Assembly (NCBI GenBank): GCA_034231615.1
Contig: CM067322.1
Span: 60,197,245-60,261,244 of the forward strand
From: Meghimatium bilineatum
Taxonomy: Eukaryota; Mollusca; Gastropoda; Stylommatophora; Philomycidae
Direction: 5' to 3'
Length of the DNA stretch: 64,000 nt
In this document: in pieces, positions 1-11,000 of the stretch
Layout: every line of letters starts with the position of its first letter
Numbering within the stretch: position 1 is the first letter of the stretch
The notes under the pieces: generated by a model
Seen by the model: the letters and a program-made list of their open reading frames with translations, nothing else
Databases searched by the model: none
What the model was told of the DNA's origin: nothing
Position numbers and translations under genes: made by a program

Positions 1-625
1 TTTCGAGTGAATTTACCAGCACACATATCACTGCTGTTCTGACTTTGTTTGGTTTCTAATACTGAGGGCAACTGTGAGAATGACAATTTTATACTTCGCC
101 TGTGCTTTATATTCAATTAATGTTTCACTCTTAATTCTCAATTTTAATGATCTATGAGTGTAGATTATTAATAAAACACACCAGACAAGCTCGTAGGTAT
201 TTCGATTACAGCCTCAATAAACTCAAAATAGTAGATAGCTCACATGTTTTTAAAAATATTAGTGTTTATTTTTTTCCAAACCTCTGATTTACAGTGACGT
301 AGCTAAAGAATGGGGTATGAGTCCACTCCGGGCGCCATGCTTACGGGACGCCAAAATCTCTCTCTCGGACCCAAATGAATAAAAAAGGGGCATTGAAAGT
401 CTGATTCATGATATTTAGCAGGAAGCAAGTAATAGGCTACCAAGCAATGCCATGAAAGTGAAAAAATATCATAATGCATCACACGGGACTTGAATCAAGT
501 CCGCTCCGCTCATATGGCACACACTCGTCTCGCAATTTGAATCAACAAGTTTTTTTGTTTGTTTTCGGCTACGTCGTCTAAGAGATTGAAACAGATGAAA
601 ATAATCAGAAAAATGGAAGACAAAC
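1..625. other. Non-coding stretch, nothing recognised
   Basis: AT-rich sequence with no exon, RNA gene or clear repeat that I can support. If gene B keeps the family exon order, this is inside or upstream of its intron 3. Confidence 0.5.
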
Positions 626-920
626 AGATTATGATGTATGACAATGCGTCGGTACATTGATCTCTGCTGGTAAAGCAGTACCTCGCAAAGCACAATGTGA
701 TTATCTTGGAACAGCCTCCATATTCTCTCAACCTTACACCGGCTCATTTTTTCTTGTTCCCTCGACTGAAATGAACAACTGAAAGAACAAATTACATTGT
801 TTAAAAAAATTGCGATAAGACAGATGAGAAGTGTCAATGAATGGATTACACGAATGTTGCTAGCAGCTGTATGCGCGTTGGCAAAAGTGTATAGTTACCG
901 AAGGTAACTACTATCACGGA
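626..920 (+). pseudogene. mariner-type transposase C-terminal remnant
   Basis: Reading 640-774 gives a mariner-like segment with a DNAS-H core, then SLLVKQYLAKHN and PPYSLNLTPAHFFLFPRLK, followed by a stop. After a frame change, about 870-905 reads CIVTEGNYY, like the end of the same family. These match the region of the second and third catalytic acids of mariner (DDD-type) transposases. The copy is dead: a stop interrupts the core (TGA at 658-660), the usual third acid in the PAD/PSD motif is His here, and there is a frameshift. No inverted repeats were found around it. Family placement is from motif recognition. Confidence 0.75.
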
Positions 921-1007
921 ATTGTGCTGTAGATAATTTACCGCACGTGTGAATTGTTACTTATTTCTATATCATCCCATATTCCTGGAACTTTTTGAAA
1001 CTACCTT

Positions 1008-1019
1008 GTATCTGTGCGT
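1008..1019. repeat. Target-site duplication, left copy
   Basis: GTATCTGTGCGT occurs here and again at 5080-5091, immediately outside the LINE. The first G of the right copy could also belong to the AAG tail, so the duplication is 11-12 bases. Confidence 0.85.
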
Positions 1020-1188
1020 CTCCATCGAGACCAGCACCGTGCAGAGGTGATGGGGCTTAGTTCAGCCATCAGGGGCTGGAAACTAAGACTGGTCGGGCAG
1101 TCCCCCTCGAGCAGGACCATAGTCCTGCCCTAGTAAGCAGAGTGCTGAAGACGGAGGCATCCAGCCAAAAGGCGCACAGATAATCAGG
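1020..1188 (+). promoter_or_regulatory. LINE 5' leader, probable internal promoter region
   Basis: GC-rich leader lying between the target duplication and the first ATG. It contains the palindrome GGACCATAGTCC and the motif GGGCTTAGTTCAGC, both kept in the separate copy at 37795-38015. A full-length LINE must carry its own promoter here (family knowledge); no TATA box is visible. The segment TGCTGAAGACGGA onwards resembles an internal segment of SINE-A (55291-55570). Ribozyme activity, known for some LINE leaders, is possible but unshown. Confidence 0.5.
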
Positions 1189-4100
1189 ATGCCACGCACA
1201 AAACACAATGGAAACATGTCTACATCTATAAATAGTTATGGTGCCTGCCCTGTGGCGGACGTTCAGGCAGGGACGGTGCCGGGCCCTATACCTCGAAAGG
1301 GCCCAACCTCAGTTACTGGAAGTCCTTCTCAATTGCCCCGAGGAGCCAGGAGGCAAGGGAATAGAGCTACTGGCCAAACAAACAAACGACCAATAAAAAT
1401 AATGCACTGGAATGCTGAGGGTGTCAACAGTAAAAGAGATGGATACAGCAAAAAATTGGAACTTGAAAATGTCCTCAGTGAAGAACAAGTTAACATATGC
1501 TGTATCCAAGAAACACACCTCAGCAGCGACATAGCCTTCAAAATCAGAGGCTACCAGTGCTACCGATCTGACCGAAAGGACAGGCGAAAGGGTGGAATTC
1601 TGACACTTGTTAAAAACAATATCAGCGCATGTCAGCTTGAAGTATATATGGAAGGGGCAGAATACCAGATGCTCCACCTAAAAACAGACAGTGCAGAATT
1701 CCATCTCCTGAACTACTACTGCCCAAATGATAAACCATTGGCACTAGACACAATTCCAGACAAAGAGAGACTTATGGTGTGTGGTGACTTCAACAGCCAC
1801 TCTCAGAGCTGGGGCTATGATCATATCGACAAGAGAGGTGAGGAACTTGAGAGCTGGCAGGATGAAAATAATCTCATCCTTATTAACCAGCCAGCAGACT
1901 CACCAACCTTCTACTCGAGAGCATGGCACACCACCTCTACACCAGACCTAGCATTCCACTCACCAGGCTTGGAATGGAACATCACACGTGTTGTTGGAAA
2001 GCAGCTTGGAGGTAGTGACCACAGACCAGTATTTCTGGAAATCCACAATGAATTTACCACGGACAGCAGCACGCTCACTAGGTGGAACTATAAAAGGGCA
2101 GACTGGAAAATGTACCAGCATTTAACCAGTGTTCTAGCTAAGGACATGAACTTGGACAAAGACATCAATAGAGCAGTGAGTGAATTTAATAGATGTATAC
2201 TACATGCTGCTAGTAAAACCATACCCAGGGGGGCACGCAAAAACTACAAACCCTACTGGAATGATGAACTGGAAAAGCTGCAAAATGAGATGGAAACATC
2301 TAGACAGCAGGCTGAGAACAGACCTAGCCAAGAACATCACAACAAATATCAGCAAACAAAGGCTAAATTTCAAAGAGCCAAGTTACAAGCCAGACGGAGC
2401 AGCTGGAAAGAAAAAACAGAGTCGCTGAACCTAGAAAGAGATACTAGGAAATTATGGAAACTTGTAAAACAACTAAATGATGAAGGTACAGGGAGAAATA
2501 CCAGGATCACACTTTATAAAGATAGAAACATTTTAACAGGTAAACATGCAGCTGATTACTTTGCAGATTCCTTTGCAGAAGACAATAACGTCAAAGTCAG
2601 CCCAGACAAACAACAGGAGGTTCGAGAGAACCAGCAAAACATTGGACAAGGTGAACCTATACCTGAAGTCATGGAGGCACAAATCACAATGAGAGAACTG
2701 GAGCATGCAATATCCAAATTGAAAATGAAAAAGTCCCCTGGAGCTGATGGAGTGTCCAATGAAATGATTAGAAACCTGGGAAGTGCAGCAAGAGCAAAGC
2801 TACTGCAGATCTTTAACACAAGCTGGTCCACAGGTAATGTACCACAGGCGTGGAGAGAAGCAATAATGATACCACTCCTCAAATCAGGAAAAGATGGCAA
2901 CACAGTCTCCAAATACAGGCCCATCAGCCTCACAAGCTGTCTATGTAAAACAATGGAACGCCTTATCAATCTTAGGATGCAGTGGTACCTTGAAAGTGAA
3001 AACCTTCTGGTATCACAGCAAGCAGGTTTCAGACAGTGCTACTCTACTGAAGATCAGGCAACCTACCTCTCCCAAGAGATTGAGGATGCCTTCCAAGAAA
3101 AGAAACTGGTACTAGCAGCATGGATAGACCTCAGGAAAGCATTTGATAAGGTCTGGAAAGAAGGGCTCCTAAAGAAATTGCGAAATTGCAGGGTTAGCTC
3201 AAGAATGTACAAATGGGTAAAAGCATACCTGCATAATAGAAGAGCCAGGGTACAATTAGATGGTCGCAAGAGCAAGAAAGTTCTACTGCGTCATGGAGTC
3301 CCCCAGGGAGGAGTCCTGTCACCCACACTTTTCTTGGTTTACATCAATGACCTAGTTGCTGAACTACCACACGGGATCAAAGTGGCAATGTATGCTGACG
3401 ACCTGGTGATCTGGTGCACGGAAGAACATGCAACAGTGGCCACTAAACAAATACAAAGAGCTATCGATGCCCTAACCTTATGGGCTAATAGATGGTGCGT
3501 CAGCATTAACACAGATAAGTGCAGCACTACACTCTTTACCCTCTCACCAAAACAAAAAGCTGGTCATATCAAGATAGATGGAGAGCTCTTGAAAGAAGAC
3601 AAACAACCCACATACCTCGGAGTTACTTTTGATGATAAGCTGACATGGAAGCAGCACATAAACAAAGCAACAACAAAAGCCAGGAGGAAGCTAGCTATCC
3701 TGAGAAAACTAAGTGGAACCACATGGGGAGCCAGTGGAAATATACTCAGTAAAGTTTACCAGCAAGGCATAAGACCACACCTGGAATACGGTTCAGCTGC
3801 GTGGTGTCCTGCATCAAACACCACATTACAAGATCTAGATAAAGTGCAAAACCAGGCACTTAGAATAATGTTGGGAGCAATGAAATCAACACCCATAGCA
3901 GAGATGCAGAAAATGGGAAGAATGCAAACACTTGGCGAACGCAGAGACACAAAAGTACTAATTCAAGCAGAAAAGTTTCAGTGTATGCCAAGTCATCCAA
4001 TGAAGGAAAGATTCCAAAATCTAGCAATGGGACGACTGAAAAGGAGCAGCTTTATCCATCAAGCTAAACGACTCCGTAGGCAACTTACAGACCTACCTGA

Positions 4101-5040
4101 AGTTTACAGCCCCTTAAGGTCTGTACCAGAGCAAACCCCGTGGAGTGAAAGCCATGGAATGCCAATATACATTCAGACCCATGTGAAAGGAATACTAAGC
4201 GAGGACGAACAGAACAGTGTGCAGCGAAGGACAGTCACCCTCAGTTTCCTGGATGAGGAATATCCACAAGATATATGGGTCAGAGTGTACACAGATGGGT
4301 CAGCACAGAATGCTGTGAGGAATGGAGGTGCAGGTGTATATATAGAATATCCACACAAGCCTAGAGATACAATCAGAACACCGACAGGAAAATTCTGCAA
4401 TAATTATGATGCAGAAATCCAGGCAATTAGTGTGGCAGCTAAAAAACTGCTGAACTCCAACTCTGACCTACAGCCTGTGGTATTCCTGACAGATGCAAGG
4501 TCAGTGCTTCAAGCTCTCCAGTCTGGAAAACTAGCAGACTTAAAAAAACTACTTAGCGAATTGTCTTACCAGTATAGGGTAACCATGCAGTGGATACCCT
4601 CTCACTGTGGAATACCAGGAAATGAAAAAGCAGACCAACTGGCTAAGGAAGGTGCTGCCGAAGACCAACCAGATATACCAATCACCTACCATCAGAAAAA
4701 ACAGATGATCAAGTCAATAAGAAAGCCACAAACACCAACACAAGATGACTATCATATTATGAACAGACCAGAACAAGTTATAATTCTACGTCTCAGAACA
4801 GGACACAACCGACTCCGCAGTCACATGTATACAAAGTTCAAGATTGGCAACACGGCCATGTGTACATGTGGACAGGCAGCACAGAGTGCCAAACATATAC
4901 TTCAAGAGTGTTCTGAGCATGAAACGCTGAGGCAGACATATTGGCCAGAGGAAACAACACTGGAATCAAAACTCTATGGGACACTGTATGAACTACAAAA
5001 GACAGTGAGTTTTATTAAGGAGACAGAATTACAGATATAG
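1189..5040 (+). CDS. LINE polyprotein: endonuclease, reverse transcriptase, RNase H
   Basis: A 1283-residue ORF2-type protein. An N-terminal low-complexity, basic lead of about 68 residues precedes an APE-type endonuclease (about 69-285; IMHWNAEG, QETHL, GDFNSHS near 199, SDHRPVF near 275). A reverse transcriptase follows (about 480-780): SPGADG near 516, YRPISL, IDLRKAFDKVW, GVPQGGVLSP, and catalytic YADD near 734. RNase H (about 1030-1150) shows YTDGSA, an NNYDAE glutamate, TDARSV, and SHCGIPGNEKAD. The protein ends with a CTCG...H...C...H zinc-binding knuckle near 1225-1245. The enzyme nicks target DNA and copies its own RNA there. No internal stop or frameshift is present, so the protein is plausibly active. 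The ATG at 1189 gives the longest frame; a methionine at residue 10 is an alternative start. Exact clade (I, Nimb or relative) is uncertain. Confidence 0.93.
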   Translation: MPRTKHNGNMSTSINSYGACPVADVQAGTVPGPIPRKGPTSVTGSPSQLPRGARRQGNRATGQTNKRPIKIMHWNAEGVNSKRDGYSKKLELENVLSEEQVNICCIQETHLSSDIAFKIRGYQCYRSDRKDRRKGGILTLVKNNISACQLEVYMEGAEYQMLHLKTDSAEFHLLNYYCPNDKPLALDTIPDKERLMVCGDFNSHSQSWGYDHIDKRGEELESWQDENNLILINQPADSPTFYSRAWHTTSTPDLAFHSPGLEWNITRVVGKQLGGSDHRPVFLEIHNEFTTDSSTLTRWNYKRADWKMYQHLTSVLAKDMNLDKDINRAVSEFNRCILHAASKTIPRGARKNYKPYWNDELEKLQNEMETSRQQAENRPSQEHHNKYQQTKAKFQRAKLQARRSSWKEKTESLNLERDTRKLWKLVKQLNDEGTGRNTRITLYKDRNILTGKHAADYFADSFAEDNNVKVSPDKQQEVRENQQNIGQGEPIPEVMEAQITMRELEHAISKLKMKKSPGADGVSNEMIRNLGSAARAKLLQIFNTSWSTGNVPQAWREAIMIPLLKSGKDGNTVSKYRPISLTSCLCKTMERLINLRMQWYLESENLLVSQQAGFRQCYSTEDQATYLSQEIEDAFQEKKLVLAAWIDLRKAFDKVWKEGLLKKLRNCRVSSRMYKWVKAYLHNRRARVQLDGRKSKKVLLRHGVPQGGVLSPTLFLVYINDLVAELPHGIKVAMYADDLVIWCTEEHATVATKQIQRAIDALTLWANRWCVSINTDKCSTTLFTLSPKQKAGHIKIDGELLKEDKQPTYLGVTFDDKLTWKQHINKATTKARRKLAILRKLSGTTWGASGNILSKVYQQGIRPHLEYGSAAWCPASNTTLQDLDKVQNQALRIMLGAMKSTPIAEMQKMGRMQTLGERRDTKVLIQAEKFQCMPSHPMKERFQNLAMGRLKRSSFIHQAKRLRRQLTDLPEVYSPLRSVPEQTPWSESHGMPIYIQTHVKGILSEDEQNSVQRRTVTLSFLDEEYPQDIWVRVYTDGSAQNAVRNGGAGVYIEYPHKPRDTIRTPTGKFCNNYDAEIQAISVAAKKLLNSNSDLQPVVFLTDARSVLQALQSGKLADLKKLLSELSYQYRVTMQWIPSHCGIPGNEKADQLAKEGAAEDQPDIPITYHQKKQMIKSIRKPQTPTQDDYHIMNRPEQVIILRLRTGHNRLRSHMYTKFKIGNTAMCTCGQAAQSAKHILQECSEHETLRQTYWPEETTLESKLYGTLYELQKTVSFIKETELQI

Positions 5041-5079
5041 ACATGTTTCAAGTGAACGAAAGAAGAAGAAGAAGAAGAA

Positions 5080-5091
5080 GTATCTGTGCGT
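5080..5091. repeat. Target-site duplication, right copy
   Basis: Matches 1008-1019 base for base and follows directly on the AAG tail of the LINE. Confidence 0.85.
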
Positions 5092-5102
5092 GAGTATATA
5101 TA

Positions 5103-5104
5103 CG

Positions 5105-5135
<31 letters not shown>

Positions 5136-5182
5136 TGTGTGTGTGCGTGCGCGTGCGCGCGTGAGGCTGTGTGTGTGTGTGT
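5103..5182. repeat. TA then GT/GC microsatellite
   Basis: About 14 TA units followed by mixed GT and GC dinucleotides. Short reading frames across it are artefacts. Confidence 0.9.
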
Positions 5183-5235
5183 TTATGCATTTCTGTGCAG
5201 TTATCGTGCATCAAAGTAACATTTCAATATTACAG

Positions 5236-5332
5236 ACGGCTTTGATTTTTGGAACAAAACTGGCCACAGAGCACATGAGAAAAGACAAAGGAGGTCGCGG
5301 AGGACGCATTATTAACATAAGCTCTAATGCAG
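5236..5332 (+). CDS. Gene B exon 4
   Basis: 97 bp, acceptor TATTACAG and donor GTAATT. It encodes TALIFGTKLATEHM... ending IINISSNA plus one base, with the active-site serine in the ISS motif. Compared with gene A exon 4, 13 of 32 codons differ but 12 of those changes are silent; the only amino-acid change is Asn for Val. Confidence 0.92.
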
Positions 5333-7930
5333 GTAATTAATGAAGAGAGAATGATAATGAAAGAGATGGTAACCAAGAAATACTAGAAACATTAACATAG
5401 GAAATGAAAATGGGACATCTATATTATGTTAATAGACTTGCAGAATAAACGTGCAGAAAGACGAGTATAGAACTGACAAAAAGTCGGAAATAGACGATAC
5501 CTGACAGACATATATGTAAGATACCGTAGGACGGACACATAAGTTACGGAAAGATAGACATGGTGGATATAGACAAACACAGAAGGTACTAAAATACATA
5601 AACCGAGGATATAGACAGACAGATATGGAAACATTCGAACAAGTGACAATATGACGGATAGACACGACAGCTCTGGACTCCTGAAGTTTTTGCAAATATT
5701 AAATAGCTAGTGATGTGGTTTCATGGTATGTGTGAATTTTTACATATTCATTTGATATTTCGGAGCAACTGCGGTATAAGTCTTCACTGTGACCTTCGTT
5801 CTAGTTTCGAAGTATTACCTAACCTTCACAGCGTAATTAGTAGAATTTGTATTTAAAATTATTTATTTAAATGGCATATTAATTTCCTATTAGTATTTAC
5901 ATTAGGGAGGGGGAGGGGGGAGGGGGGGGGGGTAATGGTTATGATCAGTTATAAATGGAAAAAATAAATTAGTTATAAAATTATAATTATAAGTGTGGTT
6001 GATGTCGTTTGTGTCGGGAGATGTGACGTCACGGCATCCATTAATTATATAATTTCATTGGTGTACACAGAAATCCGTGACGTGTGCTACTTGAAAATGT
6101 AAACATTGTGTGCTATTTATAGCAAAGTAAAGACTTAAACCGTAGTTTTACCGATATTTCTTGTGTCTTATCGTGAACATATTTACACGTTTTTGTTTAT
6201 GTGTGCATGTGTGAATTATTATAAATGATGTTTACAACAGTAGACCTATGTGTATCCATTACACTTAGTATCAAATACATGAAGTGGTTTCCTACTGTCA
6301 CGTTTTTTCGTGGTACTGACTATGTATGGCGTCTCTCTGAGTTGTATAACTTTGTGTGTGTTGCCTTTCTGATTAAAATATTTCAGTAGTCATGATTAAC
6401 ATTTCTTTTATAACCGTGCACATTTAAATGTGTTCAATGTGCCCTCGAGCAGATCGCTCGGCAACTTTATAAACGTCCATTAACTCCACCAGTCTAGTGG
6501 GTGTTTTATGCTAAGGGAACAAACTCGGACAAAAAAACCCCCACTGCCTAGCAATTTAGCACGGGAGTGTTAAGACTAAGGGAAGTAAATCCCCATTTTA
6601 AAAATCTAGGTGGTGGACCCTGAGGCAGTTGATGGTTCCATCCGATCATCCTTTGGCATCTCCTACAGTTCTGCTTAATTTCAGGAGCTTCGGTATTGTC
6701 TTTACATTGGACTTCATCAATGAAACCGTGAGGGGTTAGTGCAGAATAGGCACGGCACTTTCTCAATATAAGCCGCCCGGATTTAACAATAATCGTCAAG
6801 AAAGAAGCAGAAATAAACACGTCTCTCAGTTTTGACACACGGAATGTTATCTTTCATTACTGTGATATGATCGCTTGAAAAGTCACAATTTCTGAGAGAA
6901 TATTCAATGAATTACTTCTTCTTATTACTAATCGGCCATCTGAAGGACGCAAAATGCCATACAGCTATGGAAAATGTTATTGACGGATACAGAAGTTGCG
7001 GAAAGACAGACATATAGGACTCAGAGACAGGTCTATATAGAAAAAACGAAGGGGGGGGCATATAAAGAAGGTACAGAAAGACAGGCATAGAAGGTTTAAG
7101 AAATACATACAAAGGAGGTACAGAAAGACATTCAGAGGACGTTCATAAGAGACACAGAGATATATAAAGGTAGACATCTAAGGTACTGACAGATCAACAC
7201 ATTAATGAATACTAATGCAGACATAGAGTTCAAAAAGACATACAAATAAATATACAGCAAAAATATAGCAAAATGTAAGTAAAGTGAAGCGGAAACACAC
7301 AAGTTTAATGATAGGCCTTATGAAGGTACGGACGGACGTAGATTAAAGTAGATATATATTGGTAGAAAATAGAAGAGATATTCAAGTAATGTATTTATTA
7401 ACGCAAGTATTTACCATAACTCAGATATTATAAACACATTGAAAATTCCAGAGTGATGGTTACTAAACACAATAACAAAAAGAAAACTACACCGGTTTAG
7501 TCATATAAAGAGACACAACTCTTTAGAATGACAAATAATGGAGGACAGAGAACCGGGGCGAGGAGGAAAGGCAGACCAAGAAGACGACGGACTGGCGACA
7601 TTAAAAATAGCATGAATACATCGTTGGAAAATTCAAGCCGCATGGCCCAAGACAGAGAATGGTTCAGGGAGTTCATTGGGAAGACAACGTTCTGGAGAGA
7701 ATACGTCACATGACACAGGTGGACAAATATATAAAGATATAGAAATACAAAGATATGCAGATCCAGCAAAGCCTATTTGAACTATATTGCTATTTGAAAT
7801 ATATCTATATATATAAATATATATATTATTTGAATATGTGTCAATATTTCTATGTAAAATGAGAATTTGCACTTTTGGTTCTTATAGACTTGAATGTGTT
7901 GTGTCTCATAAAATATCATATATATACGAG

Positions 7931-8010
<80 letters not shown>

Positions 8011-11000
8011 CGTTCAAGAATTGAATGTGTTGTATCTCACATAATTTCACATTTATGTATAGTGTATTTATGTATTTATGTTTTATGTATCTCGTATTAA
8101 AATCGGTGTCCTAATGGTTTTCTCGTATATTAAATGTGCACGTATTTGTATCCTCTAGGTTTGGACATTTTCTACTTCATCCCTGTCTACACAGGATCAA
8201 AGCATGCAGTCAGAGCTTTCACAACTGCTTTATCTGTGAGTACATGCATTCTTCCTCCTCTTCTTCTTCTTATGTGTTTGTTCTCAAATAATCATCACGA
8301 ATTTCGCGTCCTTCCTTACAGGGAGAGTGAAATAAGTTGTTCTACGATTTAATTTGGTCTAGCACATACAATTTCGGCACATTTTTAATTCAGGTGAGCA
8401 TTCCTAGACTTCCTATCTGCCGCCAGACATCAAGTGTGAATTAACTCTATACCATGGCTGTTTATAGCCCACTGCCAGCTTTGACTTTACACGCCAACGC
8501 AATTCACTTAGTGGCAGACTACGAGGAGATGTTAAGCAGGGATTTGGATATAGGTACATCTCGTACAAGGTGTTCCGCTGAAAGTAAATTGGATTCTTAT
8601 AATTAGATGGTCCATGTTCCTTCAAGTGCTGAACCTTTACTCATCTGTAAGCGTGGTTCGGGTATAGGGTGCATTCTACAATAGACTAGGATTTGTTTGC
8701 CCTCTTAGCTCAGGTACCATTCATCGACATTGTGAACACGTTGTCTGAGTCTCTACAAACATTTAACAACATACTGGGATATTTGCTTTTTCAACGAGAT
8801 ATGCTTTCATAAGAAAACAACACGTTTATTTTCGAACTCAACACTGCTTTAATTACTTCTTCTTCTTCTGCGTTCGTTCTCAAACTCCCGAAGATTAGCA
8901 GCATGTACTCGCTTTAATTACGATTTCCGTATCTCGTGTTCACCTTTTTATTTGCACATGGCGCTGTGATGCCTTCTCAATGTACTCGTAATAACTTTTC
9001 TTATCCGGAGAATTGTTAATCATTCTCTCTGTTCGTGAAATTGGGACACGACAGCCAGGCAGTACAGGCTACACGCTGNNNNNNNNNNNNNNNNNNNNNN
9101 NNNNNNNNNNNNNNNNNNNNNNNNNNNNNNNNNNNNNNNNNNNNNNNNNNNNNNNNNNNNNNNNNNNNNNNNNNNNNNCAACACAACAGAAAGCACCAGC
9201 GACCTATACAGTTTGATTTTCACTCCAACACTGATGTTGCTTTTCCAAATCACAGTTAGCCTTGACAATGACGCTAAAGCCATCTCCAGCCTTATTTTTA
9301 GTTCTGCTTTGCATTTACCATCGCTGCATATACTGGATCCGTTGTATTTGAAGGTATTCACCTCTTCAAGCTTGTGTCCATTCATCATGATATTAGTCTG
9401 GTTTTCTGTGTCTCTGCTGTTTACCAAAATTTTGCTCTTATCTGAATTGATTTCCATTCCGTACTTGCTGGTTTTTTTTTTCTAACTTTGATGTTAATTC
9501 TTGCAATGATTGTTCTGACCCAGCTATAAGATCAATATCATCAGCGAAACGCAAGTTGCAAATAGGGCGACCTCCGATCGATATAGACGTGTTGTAGTCA
9601 TGCAATGTTTCTTGTATGATGTGCTCTAAGTATATGTTAAAAAGTACTGGGGACATTACGCATCCCTGTCGAACTCCCACAGTTGTTTTGAAGAACTCTC
9701 CAATTGTATTGTGTGACAAGACAGCACTATTTGCATTTTCGTACAGAGCTTCAATAATGTCTATAATTGTGGTGTCAAAATTAAATTTCCTTAGTATGTG
9801 CCACAGACCATCATGCCAAACACGATCAAAGGCCTTTGTAAAGTCAATGAAGTTGTGGTATAAATCACGTTGGTGTTGAATATGTTTTTCGATTAGTGTT
9901 CGGATGTTAAATATTTGTTCAACGGTGCTTCTGTTTGCTCTGAAGCCAGCTTGTTCTTCTGCAATTATTTCTTCCGACTTGTGTTTTATTCTGTTAAGTA
10001 GTATTTTGAGCATCACTTTACTGGGGTGTGTTATAAGGCTAATTGTTCTGTAATTTGTACACACTTTCAAATTTCCTTTCTTGGGAATTGGTATTATTAG
10101 TGATTGTGTCCACTCAGTGGGCCATTGTTTTGTGTTCCATATATTTTGGCATATTTTGGTCATAATATTTACCACATTAATGCCCCCGTATTTCAACAAT
10201 TCTGCTGGAATGTTGTCTATACCAGGTGACTTCCCTCCTTTCAATGTTCGTATGGCCTCTTTTATTTCATCTACTAGAATTTCTGCATTTCCTATTTCTC
10301 TGTTGTTTAGTTCAGAATTCTGTAATATCGTGTAGTCAGGATTACACTTGCAGTTATACAGCTCCTTGCAATACTCTGTCCATCTTTTCACTATATCTGT
10401 TGTTTCATTGAGTATCTTTCCGTGTTTGTCTTGTATTGTAGATATCGTTGATATTTTCCAGGAGCAGACATCGGTAGTGACCATGATATGGTTCTATTGA
10501 CGATCAAAATTAAGCTGAAAAAGAATCATACGCAAAACAAATGCACACGATTAAGATTTAATTTAGAAAAATTGAAAGATCCAGAAATAGCAGAGATATT
10601 TGAGGCAACAGTGGGAGGAAAATTTGCAGCATTAAACCTTGTAAATGAAGATGTTAACTCTCTCACAGAAACCATGAAAGGAACTTTATTAGAATCAGCA
10701 ACAGAAATACTAGGGACAAGAAGAATAACACACAAACCTTGGGTAACAGATGACATCCTAAAATTGTGTGACGAACGGAGAGAAATGAAAAAGATTAAGA
10801 AAGAGGCCCCTGAAATGTCAGGGCAATATAGCAAAATAAACAAAAACATCAGAAGGAAAATGAAACAAGCACAAGAAGTGTGGCTAGAGGAAAAATGCGA
10901 AACCATCAATGAAGGTATTAAGCGCGGAAACAGTAAGGTAGCATACGACACTCTAAGAAAGATAACACAGCCAAATAGACCAAATAGACCAACGAATAAT

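Larger units (their letters stand above)
1020..5079 (+). mobile_element. Full-length LINE (I-like group, with RNase H)
   Basis: A 4060-bp element flanked by an 11-12 base target-site duplication. It consists of a 169-bp 5' leader, one uninterrupted 1283-codon reading frame, a short 3' UTR and an AAG-repeat tail at 5061-5079. The endonuclease, reverse transcriptase and RNase H order is that of the I-like group of non-LTR elements. No separate upstream gag-like ORF1 fits in the leader. Intact coding and near-perfect duplications imply recent insertion. Truncated copies of the same family lie at 59886-60207 (very similar), 11838-12080 (diverged, minus strand) and, for the 5' end only, 37795-38015. 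Confidence 0.9.
5333..7379. other. Intron 4 of gene B, left part
   Basis: Apart from the purine-rich degenerate repeats (5450-5665, 6970-7200) and a G-run near 5905-5933, I see nothing I can name. About 6470-6840 has higher GC than its surroundings but no recognised product on either strand. Confidence 0.5.

Noticed and set aside
469..837. Minus-strand frame of 122 codons
   Set aside because: It is antisense to the mariner transposase remnant and shows no family features of its own.
1309..4400. Minus-strand and alternate-frame reading frames within the intact LINE
   Set aside because: Shadows of the 1283-residue coding frame.
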